Notes: generated by a model from the sequence alone, not told the origin. Shown: positions 1 through 5,838, counted from the stretch's first letter. The stretch: 5,838 nucleotides of DNA from Bacteroidota bacterium (GCA_021804525.1 JAJZHJ010000099.1:1-5838), one strand, 5' to 3'. A program made the numbers and translations.

Positions 1-135
1 AGTTTTCAATGCTTTATAATTTTGCTGCGCCAAATTCCAATGAGATAGCTGATGATCCAACAAAGCTTCTACTTTGCTTGTTAATGAAAGCGATGCATCA
101 GAGAAGGAAGAATGATAGAATATTGGAGTTTTCAT
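1..135 (-). CDS. N-terminal fragment of an unidentified protein, possibly DUF4922-like; runs off the left edge
   Basis: Reading leftward from an ATG at 135-133, the frame stays open for 45 codons to the window edge, so only the N-terminus is visible. An in-frame TGA lies three codons before the ATG, which makes this the first possible start. The peptide begins MKTPIFYHSS and continues into a predicted helical stretch, VEALLDHQLSHWNLAQQNY (residues 22-40). There is no signal peptide or membrane segment. The pattern 'LL..QL..W.LA..NY..L' resembles, from memory, the start of Bacteroidota proteins annotated DUF4922 (related to HIT-type nucleotide-sugar phosphorylases). That assignment is tentative. 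The gene starts 81 bp after the glycosyltransferase stop on the same strand, with no obvious promoter or terminator between, so it is probably the next gene of the murQ operon. Confidence 0.6.
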   Translation of the reverse strand, partial: MKTPIFYHSSFSDASLSLTSKVEALLDHQLSHWNLAQQNYKALKT

Positions 136-216
136 GGAATGTCACGTGCAAAAAGATGATCGGAACGACAGTTCAAAAGAAATTTTCAGGCTAACTTTAG
201 TGGCAAATCGCGATAC

Positions 217-1683
217 CTACTCGGAAACATTCATTTGTTGACGTGCTTTGACTTCCCATGTCCGAATGCGATCTTTGTAAAGATTGTGCATGTTCATTTT
301 CTGAATGTCAAGGGCTGCATCCGAGTTATCCTCCCAACGGCGACACAGATACACTACATTGTAAACCCGCCCGATACGATAGTGTCGCGATACTGCCAAT
401 CCTAATGCGTAATCTTCTCCGTAACTTGTATTTGGCACATGCAATTGACGCAACAGTGGCGTATAGAAGGCCCTTGGCGCTCCAAATCCATTGATTCGTA
501 AAGCATTATTCCGTCCGTTTTCGTCTGTCCATTCTCGATGATCAATCACGCCCGGCGGAATGGTCTGCATATCGAAATTGGTCATGCGATAACTACCAAC
601 CACCATACCGCATTGTTGCTCATAAAAGGCATTCACCATCGTTTGCAACGTATATTCATCGCTATACACATCGTCGCTGTCCAATTGCACAGCAAATTTG
701 CCGCATTGTGCATAGTCAATCCCCACGTTCCAGCATCCTCCGATTCCCAGGTCAAATCGATCAGGGATTAAATGAATCAATCGTTTATCTGAGGTATATC
801 GACGAATAACATCTGAGGTTCCATCCGTTGAGTGATTATCGATGATGATTAAATTGAACGAAAAATCCGTTTTTTGTTTTAGCACCGACTGTATGGCATC
901 TTCGATTGTTTTCACCCGATTAAACACAGGAATAATGACAGATGCCTCAACTGGAAAAATCGATTTATCAAAATGAACATCTTCAAAACGAGGTACTAAA
1001 TAAGCTCCGATTGCTTTCAAATGATTGGTACATGCATGTTCCATTTCAAGTTGAACCTCTCTGTTTTTTGGATCAACATAATCAAAGATTTTTTCACCCG
1101 ACGATCGACGATCTATTTCAATCTCCGAATACAGATATTCGTTAATATGTTCAATACTATATTTCTGAGATATTTTTAAACGCAAATCATACAACCCTGC
1201 ATACTCAAAATCTTCACGTATGCCCTGCATTGACATCTTCAGTGCATCTGTTCGAAAAAGCAACAAGGAGCCAAAATCAAAGTCATCGCGCAAACTTCCT
1301 TGTTGATAATCAATCAATGGGTGCAATTTTTTATTACCTTCTATTATTCTGTAAGAATCAGCATAAAGCATTCCGGCTTGTGTGTCTTCAGCAATCCGAA
1401 TCATACGTTCCAATGCCAAATAACCTATTTGAACCGGAAGTGTTTTCAAGTAAAGCAATACATAATCAGCAGTAGCAGTCGTGGCTATTTGCCGAATGGT
1501 TTCTGAAGCGGAGATTCGTTTAACAGAAATCACAGGAAAGCCTGACAAATTCTTCTCCTGTTCAACAGGGCTTATAGTCAACAAATGGATTTGATGGACG
1601 ATCGATGAGTTTTGTAATTCGTGTAAGGTTTGTTGAACCTGTTCAGGTGATTCATAAAGGATGAAACAATCGATTCGTGGCAT
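217..1683 (-). CDS. Family 2 glycosyltransferase with two GT-A-like domains
   Basis: The 488-residue protein should transfer a sugar from a nucleotide-sugar donor; its acceptor is unknown. The C-terminal half (about 247-455) is a canonical GT-A domain: ASVIIPVFNR at 247-256, IDNHSTDGTS at 281-290, metal-binding DxD in LDSDD (334-338, DSD at 335-337), a GED catalytic-base region at 422-424, and a CRRWEDNSD segment at 447-455. The N-terminal half (about 1-230) looks like a second, degenerate GT-A fold. There DYVLLYLKTLP (73-83) sits where a GT2 domain carries its DxD and has no acidic pair, followed by MLYADSY (105-111), which resembles the 'YSDED' region. No signal peptide or transmembrane helix is visible, so it is probably cytoplasmic. 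It starts 15 bp after murQ, which implies co-transcription. The start fits the short gap. The GT2 call is secure; substrate and pathway are not. Confidence 0.9.
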   Translation of the reverse strand: MPRIDCFILYESPEQVQQTLHELQNSSIVHQIHLLTISPVEQEKNLSGFPVISVKRISASETIRQIATTATADYVLLYLKTLPVQIGYLALERMIRIAEDTQAGMLYADSYRIIEGNKKLHPLIDYQQGSLRDDFDFGSLLLFRTDALKMSMQGIREDFEYAGLYDLRLKISQKYSIEHINEYLYSEIEIDRRSSGEKIFDYVDPKNREVQLEMEHACTNHLKAIGAYLVPRFEDVHFDKSIFPVEASVIIPVFNRVKTIEDAIQSVLKQKTDFSFNLIIIDNHSTDGTSDVIRRYTSDKRLIHLIPDRFDLGIGGCWNVGIDYAQCGKFAVQLDSDDVYSDEYTLQTMVNAFYEQQCGMVVGSYRMTNFDMQTIPPGVIDHREWTDENGRNNALRINGFGAPRAFYTPLLRQLHVPNTSYGEDYALGLAVSRHYRIGRVYNVVYLCRRWEDNSDAALDIQKMNMHNLYKDRIRTWEVKARQQMNVSE

Positions 1684-1698
1684 AGTAAAGTTGATGTG

Positions 1699-2514
1699 TT
1701 ATTTAGAAAAGAAAAAATCCAATGCTTTTTTGACTGAACCATGTAGAAGTAAGAGATTTTTCGCTACGTCATATTCTAAGTGCGTCTCTTCTATGATCAT
1801 ACGTGTACCGCGGTCAATTAATTTCTGGTTATTTAATTGCATATTCACCATTCGGTTACCTTTCACGCGACCCAGTTGAATCATGGTGGTGGTAGTAATC
1901 ATGTTAAGCACCAATTTTTGGGCAGTACCGGCTTTCATTCGTGTGCTGCCTGTTACAAACTCAGGCCCTACAATCACTTCGATGGGAATATCGGCAAATT
2001 TTGCTACGGGAGCGCCAGGGTTGCAGGAAATAGACGCGGTCAGTAACCCTTCTTGTTGGGCATGTTTCAGTGCACCAACAACATAAGGTGTTGTTCCTGA
2101 CGCTGCAATTCCAATAATAGTGTCATTTTTGTTCACATGGAATTGTTGCAACTCTAACCAACCAGATACTTCGCTGTCTTCGGCAGCTTCCACGGCATTC
2201 CTCAACGCAGTATCTCCACCGGCAATGAGGCCAATCACCATCGTAGAAGGCACCCCAAATGTAGGAGGAATTTCCGAAGCATCAAGTACGCCCAATCGTC
2301 CACTTGTGCCAGCGCCTAAATAAAAGATTCGGCCACCTCTTTTCATACGTTCTACGATGCGGGTCACCAAAGTTTCAATTTGTGGAAGCGTTCTTTCAAC
2401 AGCCAATGCCACTTTTTTATCCTCTTCATTGATTCCTCTCAACAACTCTCCAATCGAAGCCTTCTCGAGATGATCGTGCAATGAAGCTTTTTCGGTAATC
2501 TTTTCAAAAATCAT
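1699..2514 (-). CDS. murQ: N-acetylmuramic acid 6-phosphate etherase MurQ
   Basis: MurQ cleaves the lactyl ether of MurNAc-6-phosphate in the cytoplasm, giving GlcNAc-6-phosphate and D-lactate, the key step of MurNAc salvage. The 271-residue protein is one SIS domain plus a short helical C-terminus, slightly shorter than the E. coli enzyme (298). Visible signatures are the phosphosugar-binding loop YLGAGTSGRLGVLDASEIPP (65-84), the second loop AASGTTPYVVGAL (137-149), and the family signature GPEFVTGSTRMKAGTAQKLV (183-202). Glu81 in DASE and Glu112 in AAED have the same 31-residue spacing as the E. coli catalytic pair Glu83/Glu114, so activity is expected. The start ATG lies inside the end of the upstream kinase gene: the 11-base overlap reads ATGATTTTTGA and suggests translational coupling. 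The glycosyltransferase follows after 15 bp. No truncation or frameshift is seen. Confidence 0.97.
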   Translation of the reverse strand: MIFEKITEKASLHDHLEKASIGELLRGINEEDKKVALAVERTLPQIETLVTRIVERMKRGGRIFYLGAGTSGRLGVLDASEIPPTFGVPSTMVIGLIAGGDTALRNAVEAAEDSEVSGWLELQQFHVNKNDTIIGIAASGTTPYVVGALKHAQQEGLLTASISCNPGAPVAKFADIPIEVIVGPEFVTGSTRMKAGTAQKLVLNMITTTTMIQLGRVKGNRMVNMQLNNQKLIDRGTRMIIEETHLEYDVAKNLLLLHGSVKKALDFFFSK

Positions 2515-3376
2515 GGCCGGTGGTTTCTAAAAGTTGATGTTTTCGTTTATAATAGCCAATTAGATTCTCCATTGGGGCTTGCAAAATTGAACCCAGTTCA
2601 ATGGACAAATCGTTTGCGACATGGCGGAGAACATGTTGGTAATGATAGCCGATCGAACCAACTACTTGCACTTTATAGTCTTGATAATCATATTGAAAAA
2701 CATTTCTTTTGAAAAACTCAGCAAAACTATCATACACCAATTGGTACAACTCGGGTTCGACTAAGTTTTCATGTAAGAAAATTGACATGGATGCCAGAAA
2801 ACGGCTGGGAAATGCTTTGGTATATATATTTTCCACAATTTCAGCCTGAGTCAGACCAAAACGATTGAAAAAGCGCTCTTGAATAGCTGGAGACAATTGA
2901 TTTTTCAAACAATCAGCCACCAACTTTTTTCCAAGAGCAGCTCCACTTCCTTCATCACCAATAATATATCCTAATGGAGCTACTTGTTTCACAATCGCCG
3001 CTCCATCGTATAGTCCTGAATTTGAGCCGGTACCCAATATGCAAACAATACCCGGCTGATCGCCGCAAAGCGCTTTTGCAGCTCCTAACAAGTCACTTTC
3101 AACGATAATTTTTTGAAAACGGAAAACTTTTTCAAAAGCATTAGTCACCACTTGTTTTTGCTTTTCGGTTGCACATCCGGCTCCAAAAAAATAGATGGCA
3201 TCTAACTCCTCAACTTGCATCTGAAGAAGCAATTGTTTCCGCAACTGTGTTTCAATTTGCAATTCTGTCTGAAAAAAAGGATTGATGCCTGACGTTTTAT
3301 AATGAAAAGATTCGGAGGTTTCTTTCAATAAACTCCAATACGTCTTGGTCGATCCGCTATCTGCAATCAATATCAT
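2504..3376 (-). CDS. BadF/BadG-type amino-sugar kinase, MurK-like (kinase 1)
   Basis: This 290-residue ASKHA-fold kinase of the BadF/BadG/BcrA/BcrD family probably phosphorylates MurNAc and/or GlcNAc at the 6-hydroxyl, feeding MurQ. Characterised MurK of Clostridium acetobutylicum is of this type. Motifs in order are phosphate-1 ADSGSTKT (5-12), FFGAGCA (63-69), VESDLLGAAKAL with likely catalytic Asp95, phosphate-2 CILGTGSNS (112-120), GYIIGDEGSGAALGK (136-150), and the adenosine-side VVGSIGYHY (238-246). The start at 3376 is preferred over an in-frame ATG at 3424. It aligns exactly with the paralogue's MKLIAESGSTKT, and the extra 16 residues (MCIHVSGYGD...) match no family feature. The stop overlaps the murQ start by 11 bases, so the two are very probably translated together. 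It is likely driven by the TAACTTTG promoter at 3513-3542. Kinase activity is secure from motifs; the exact sugar is inferred from the murQ neighbour. Confidence 0.9.
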   Translation of the reverse strand: MILIADSGSTKTYWSLLKETSESFHYKTSGINPFFQTELQIETQLRKQLLLQMQVEELDAIYFFGAGCATEKQKQVVTNAFEKVFRFQKIIVESDLLGAAKALCGDQPGIVCILGTGSNSGLYDGAAIVKQVAPLGYIIGDEGSGAALGKKLVADCLKNQLSPAIQERFFNRFGLTQAEIVENIYTKAFPSRFLASMSIFLHENLVEPELYQLVYDSFAEFFKRNVFQYDYQDYKVQVVGSIGYHYQHVLRHVANDLSIELGSILQAPMENLIGYYKRKHQLLETTGHDF

Positions 3377-3444
3377 ACGGTTAGATTTTCTAAGGTCTCC
3401 ATATCCTGAAACATGGATGCACATTACTAAATCATTCTTTGTTA

Positions 3445-3510
3445 GGCATGATGCTCCGGAACACCAAACAAGATTAATTCATTCTCCCTTGTGAGCAGCA
3501 TCATTGTGCC
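3445..3510. repeat. Interrupted inverted repeat in the leader of kinase 1
   Basis: The left arm GGCA-TGATGCT (3445-3455) is complementary to the right arm AGCATCA-ttg-TGCC (3497-3510). Seven plus four base pairs are separated by a 3-base bulge, with a 41-base loop. The predicted transcription start from the promoter at 3513-3520 falls in or next to the right arm. The leftward transcript could therefore fold its 5' end back on the leader. It may be a leader structure or an operator; no known riboswitch class was recognised. Confidence 0.4.
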
Positions 3511-3512
3511 CA

Positions 3513-3542
3513 CAAAGTTAGAACAATTTCATGCAATACAAA
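3513..3542 (-). promoter_or_regulatory. Bacteroides-type promoter for the kinase 1-murQ operon
   Basis: On the minus strand a perfect TAACTTTG (-7 consensus TAnnTTTG) lies at 3520-3513. An upstream TTTG (-33 consensus) lies at 3542-3539, 18 bases away, against about 19 usual for Bacteroides sigma factor promoters. Transcription would start near 3506, giving a leader of about 130 nt before the ATG at 3376. Both boxes match, so this is the best-supported promoter of the window. It would let the murQ operon be expressed independently of kinase 2. Confidence 0.6.
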
Positions 3543-3665
3543 CAGCGAAAACAAATAAATAATTTTTTTTGTGTGATTTCTTGTTTGAGAACATATTTTT
3601 AATCAAAAACAAGACATAAGATAAAATTTGTTTTACAGTCGGAAAGGTGTCTGAAGTTGGCATCA

Positions 3666-4514
3666 TCACTCCAGATGGGCATTTTGAGTATGATAATTTA
3701 CCAATCCAGACATTGGCGACTTTTGTATTTGACCAATTGTTACTCCAAATTCGTCAGCAACTTCGCGAAGTAGGTCAGCATAATGATATGCAACCAAGCC
3801 CATGAAATGAACCGGATAGTTTTGATAGTCATACTGGAGAATGTTACGTGTGAAAAAATTCCTAAAGTTTTGTTTTACAAGATCATAAACATAAGGATGG
3901 TTTAAATGATCGTGTAGAAAGAAGGAAAAAGTGGCTAAAAAACGATTAGGGAAAGGCTGCCGGTACACATGCTCCATTATGTCTGATGGTGTGATACGAT
4001 ATTTTTCATACACTTGTTCTACCAATTCTTTTGGGGCTATCTGCTTCATACAATCGCTCAAAAAAAGCTTTCCAAGTACTGCACCACTTCCTTCGTCGCC
4101 TAAAATATAGCCTAACGGGGAAATATTTTCAACAATCTTCTCTCCATCATAAAAACATGAATTTGAGCCTGTTCCTAAAATACATCCTAATCCAGAATCT
4201 TTGCCGAAAAGCGCGCGCACGGCTGCCAATAAATCACTTTCAACTTCTACCGGGGCGCGGAATTGTGTGATTAAAGAAGATTTGATCACTTCTTTCTTTT
4301 CGTCTGAAGAACATCCTGCACCATAAAAATAAATCTGTTCGACCTTCCTTTTGAAAAAAGCTTCCGGGAGTTGTAAACGAATCGCACGACTGATTTCGCG
4401 ACGTATTTGAAAATAGGGGTTCAGCCCTTCGGTAAAGGCATGCTCAATCACATAAACTCCCTCAACTAAAACCCATTCAGTCTTAGTAGATCCGCTTTCC
4501 GCTATTAATTTCAT
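3666..4514 (-). CDS. BadF/BadG-type amino-sugar kinase, paralogue of kinase 1 (kinase 2)
   Basis: This 282-residue kinase is collinear with kinase 1 and shares nearly every motif: SGSTKT (7-12), YGAGCS (64-69), VESDLLAAVRAL with likely catalytic Asp94, CILGTGSNS (111-119), GYILGDEGSGAVLGK (135-149), FPNRFLA (188-194) and LQYDYQNYPV (226-235). It probably phosphorylates GlcNAc, MurNAc or a related amino sugar in the cytoplasm. Two differences stand out. The acidic residue of the phosphate-1 loop is Glu6 rather than Asp, and the adenosine-side motif reads FMGLVAYHY (237-245), with Leu where kinase 1 has Ser. These may alter substrate choice or rate. The stop is 289 bp before the kinase 1 start, and a promoter lies between, so the genes are a tandem duplicate pair rather than a tight operon. 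Upstream are its own TATTTTTG promoter and a palindrome 27 bases before the ATG. The exact sugar cannot be told from the sequence. Confidence 0.87.
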   Translation of the reverse strand: MKLIAESGSTKTEWVLVEGVYVIEHAFTEGLNPYFQIRREISRAIRLQLPEAFFKRKVEQIYFYGAGCSSDEKKEVIKSSLITQFRAPVEVESDLLAAVRALFGKDSGLGCILGTGSNSCFYDGEKIVENISPLGYILGDEGSGAVLGKLFLSDCMKQIAPKELVEQVYEKYRITPSDIMEHVYRQPFPNRFLATFSFFLHDHLNHPYVYDLVKQNFRNFFTRNILQYDYQNYPVHFMGLVAYHYADLLREVADEFGVTIGQIQKSPMSGLVNYHTQNAHLE

Positions 4515-4541
4515 ACGATAATAATTTTTTTGTTTAAGGAC

Positions 4542-4580
4542 GTATGGAACTCGTCCCGCAAGACGGGACTCGTTTCATAC
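4542..4580. repeat. 39-bp REP-like palindrome in the kinase 2 leader
   Basis: The inner arms GTCCCG (4553-4558) and CGGGAC (4564-4569) enclose a 5-base loop. After a 2x2 TC/TC mismatch, the outer arms GTATGGAAC (4542-4550) and GTTTCATAC (4572-4580) pair again with a single non-Watson-Crick position. Its GC-rich core stands out in AT-rich surroundings. In the leftward transcript the mismatch becomes tandem G-A pairs in a CGAG context, which is known to be stable. It ends 27 bases before the kinase 2 ATG. It may be a dispersed intergenic palindrome of REP type or a leader hairpin. Confidence 0.7.
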
Positions 4581-4617
4581 TACAGAACTTTAAATATTTA
4601 TCTTCGGCTACAACTTG

Positions 4618-4625
4618 CAAAAATA
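4618..4625 (-). promoter_or_regulatory. Candidate -7 box for kinase 2
   Basis: The minus strand reads TATTTTTG, a perfect match to the Bacteroides -7 consensus TAnnTTTG. No good TTTG was found at the -33 position, where the sequence is near GTGA. The transcript would start about 100 bases before the ATG at 4514 and include the palindrome at 4542-4580. Confidence 0.45.
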
Positions 4626-4721
4626 AACATTGAAAATGATGATTTCACACAGTAGGCAGTAATTTATTTTTTTTATTCAAATATTAATTCACTATTACGC
4701 TAACAGAAGGCTTTTCCATGG

Positions 4722-4743
4722 CACAAATCTAAAACAGATTGTG
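4722..4743. repeat. Small imperfect palindrome in the divergent region
   Basis: CACAAATCT (4722-4730) faces AGATTGTG (4736-4743). The arms are complementary except for one bulged A. AACAGATTG overlapping the right arm recurs at 4777-4785. Such half-site arrangements are typical of regulator binding sites, but AT-rich DNA also yields them by chance. Confidence 0.25.
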
Positions 4744-4819
4744 AAATTTGTACAATTTACTAATTTGAGAATATTGAACAGATTGCTAATTGTTCCCTCA
4801 AACAACAAAACGCCCAAAT

Positions 4820-4849
4820 ATAAGTCTATTTTATTGTTTTGAGACTTAT
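4820..4849. repeat. Inverted repeat upstream of the oxidase, possible operator
   Basis: ATAAGTCT (4820-4827) and AGACTTAT (4842-4849) are perfect complements separated by 14 bases. A few more outer pairs follow after one mismatch. It lies about 140 bp before the oxidase ATG and about 40 bp before the putative promoter boxes, a plausible place for a regulator site. A terminator is less likely, as no gene ends nearby. Confidence 0.4.
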
Positions 4850-4887
4850 TTTAATTATATAACTGCCTCTTTTCCCTATATTCTTTG

Positions 4888-4910
4888 TTACTTTGCACAT
4901 CTAATCTTTG
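4888..4910 (+). promoter_or_regulatory. Weak candidate promoter boxes for the FAD-linked oxidase
   Basis: TTACTTTG (4888-4895) matches TAnnTTTG except at the second base. TAATCTTTG (4902-4910) has the right elements with one extra spacer base. Neither has a clear TTTG at the proper -33 distance, so the choice between them is open. The leader would be about 75-95 bases. Confidence 0.25.
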
Positions 4911-4987
4911 TGCATTGTTGGTGAAAATCAACTTTTTGCTTACGACACTACAAACACGTATCGAAAAATCATTAACTCATTCTGGCT

Positions 4988-5838
4988 ATGAATCCCTTAA
5001 ATAGCAATGAAGCATCTTTTATTGAAGAAGCACGTAAAATAGTGAATCAGAAAAGACTTCTTATCAATCCTATACAACGCCTTGCTTGGGGGACGGACGC
5101 AAGTTGCTACCGCCAAATTCCACAAGCGATTCTGTTCCCCACAAGCGAAGAAGAAGTAAAGCAGCTCTTGCAAATTGCCAATCAGCAGGAAGTGCCGGTT
5201 ACTTTTCGTGCTGCTGGAACAAGTTTATCAGGACAAACTATTACCGATTCCATGATGATTGTTGTGGGTAAATTGTGGGAAAAATACAACATTCACGATG
5301 GAGGAAAAATTATTACGATGCAACCGGGAATGGTAGGTGCGCGTGTGAACGAGATACTTCAACCGTATGGACGAAAATTTACCCCTGATCCTGCTTCTCT
5401 CAAATCGGCTATGGTAGGAGGCATCATTATGAATAACGCTTCTGGCATGAACTGTGGTACTCATGCTAACAGTGACAAGATGCTTCTTTCGGCACGTATC
5501 CTTTTTTCAGATGGTTATCTGCTTGACACTGGAGATCAACGCAGCAGGGATGCATTTCGTAGAGACAAACCCATATTCCTGAAAGAATTGGAAGAAATTC
5601 GCCAATCAGTGATAACAAATGATACGTTGCGCGAACGCATACTACACAAATACAGCATCAAGAATGTGACAGGCCTCAACCTGCTTCCTTTAGTGATGTT
5701 CGATGATTCGTTTGATATCATGTCACATCTATTAGTCGGATCTGAAGGAACACTGGCATTTCTGTCGGAAGCCACAATGAAGACAGAATCCCTTCCGGCA
5801 TTCAGTGCAAGTGCAATGGTCTATTTCACAGATATTGA
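4988..5838 (+). CDS. FAD-linked oxidase of the D-lactate / D-2-hydroxyacid dehydrogenase type (N-terminal part, runs off the right edge)
   Basis: 283 codons are visible and the frame remains open at the edge. The ATG at 4988 is the first possible start, because an in-frame TAA lies five codons upstream. The visible part is a PCMH/VAO-type FAD-binding domain: FPTSEEEVKQLL (50-61), the pyrophosphate-binding loop FRAAGTSLSGQT (73-84), FTPDPAS (131-137), GGIIMNNASGMNCGT (144-158), KYSIKNVTGLNLL (221-233), and LLVGSEGTLAF (248-258). This motif set is that of the large FAD plus Fe-S dehydrogenases (YdiJ/D-lactate dehydrogenase group). These normally continue with an FAD-oxidase C-domain, 4Fe-4S cysteine clusters and a CCG domain, none of which is in view. 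They oxidise D-lactate, D-2-hydroxyglutarate or similar acids and pass electrons onward. Substrate is not decidable here, but D-lactate would suit the nearby murQ. It is divergent from kinase 2. Confidence 0.9.
   Translation, partial: MNPLNSNEASFIEEARKIVNQKRLLINPIQRLAWGTDASCYRQIPQAILFPTSEEEVKQLLQIANQQEVPVTFRAAGTSLSGQTITDSMMIVVGKLWEKYNIHDGGKIITMQPGMVGARVNEILQPYGRKFTPDPASLKSAMVGGIIMNNASGMNCGTHANSDKMLLSARILFSDGYLLDTGDQRSRDAFRRDKPIFLKELEEIRQSVITNDTLRERILHKYSIKNVTGLNLLPLVMFDDSFDIMSHLLVGSEGTLAFLSEATMKTESLPAFSASAMVYFTDI

Larger units (their letters stand above)
4515..4987. other. 473-bp AT-rich divergent regulatory region
   Basis: This stretch separates the divergent kinase 2 and oxidase genes, and no convincing coding frame was seen on either strand. 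From left to right it holds a 39-bp palindrome (4542-4580), a leftward TAnnTTTG box (4618-4625), small repeats at 4722-4743 and 4777-4785, an inverted repeat at 4820-4849, and possible rightward promoter boxes at 4888-4910. AACAGATTG occurs twice (4733-4741 and 4777-4785), 44 bp apart. Confidence 0.7.

Noticed and set aside
9..194. Plus-strand open frame of 61 codons at the left edge
   Set aside because: It overlaps the better-supported minus-strand partial gene, has low-complexity composition, and matches no recognised family.
3377..3424. In-frame upstream ATG giving kinase 1 a 16-residue N-terminal extension
   Set aside because: The extension matches nothing in the family, while the internal Met at 3376 aligns exactly with the start of the paralogue and sits right before the conserved first strand and phosphate-1 loop.
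3579..3614. Inverted repeat TCTTGTTT/AAACAAGA considered as a terminator for kinase 2
   Set aside because: The stem is almost all A-T, has a 20-base loop and is not followed by a T-tract in the leftward direction. Nothing distinguishes it from chance pairing in AT-rich DNA.
4031..4270. Plus-strand open frame opposite kinase 2
   Set aside because: It is antisense to conserved kinase motifs and shows no recognisable domain or promoter of its own.
4820..4849. The same inverted repeat as a rho-independent terminator
   Set aside because: Both neighbouring genes start, rather than end, at this spacer, and the stem has few G-C pairs.
5086..5271. Plus-strand frame inside the oxidase gene in another register
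   Set aside because: It is a shadow of the oxidase, whose own frame carries all the conserved FAD motifs.

Overview
The window looks like chromosomal DNA from a Bacteroidota bacterium, most likely of the order Bacteroidales. The signs are promoter boxes of the Bacteroides type (TAnnTTTG), no convincing Shine-Dalgarno sites before the starts, AT-rich intergenic DNA, and a peptidoglycan amino-sugar kinase followed directly by murQ, as in Bacteroidales MurNAc salvage. Genus cannot be fixed from the sequence alone.

Layout. From position 4514 down to position 1 everything is read leftward on the minus strand. First comes a BadF/BadG-type amino-sugar kinase (3666-4514). A 289-bp gap follows with its own promoter. 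Then comes a probable four-gene operon: a second, paralogous kinase (2504-3376), murQ (1699-2514, overlapping the kinase by 11 bp), a two-domain family 2 glycosyltransferase (217-1683, 15 bp after murQ), and the first 45 codons of a further protein running off the left edge (1-135). To the right, a 473-bp divergent region (4515-4987) separates kinase 2 from a plus-strand FAD-linked oxidase of the D-lactate / D-2-hydroxyacid dehydrogenase type (4988 to beyond the right edge).

How the genes fit together. The kinase/MurQ pair would phosphorylate MurNAc and cleave its lactyl ether, giving GlcNAc-6-phosphate and D-lactate. The divergent oxidase belongs to a family that oxidises D-lactate or related D-2-hydroxyacids, so it could consume the side product, though this is inference. 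The second kinase may cover GlcNAc or provide a backup. The glycosyltransferase and the protein after it are co-transcribed with murQ by spacing, but sequence alone does not explain their role.

Points of interest are the possible link between MurQ-released D-lactate and the oxidase, the glycosyltransferase/unknown-protein pair attached to a cell-wall salvage operon, two diverged kinase paralogues with separate promoters, and structured leaders before both kinases. One leader is a 39-bp REP-like palindrome just upstream of kinase 2. No RNA genes, insertion sequences or CRISPR arrays were seen.
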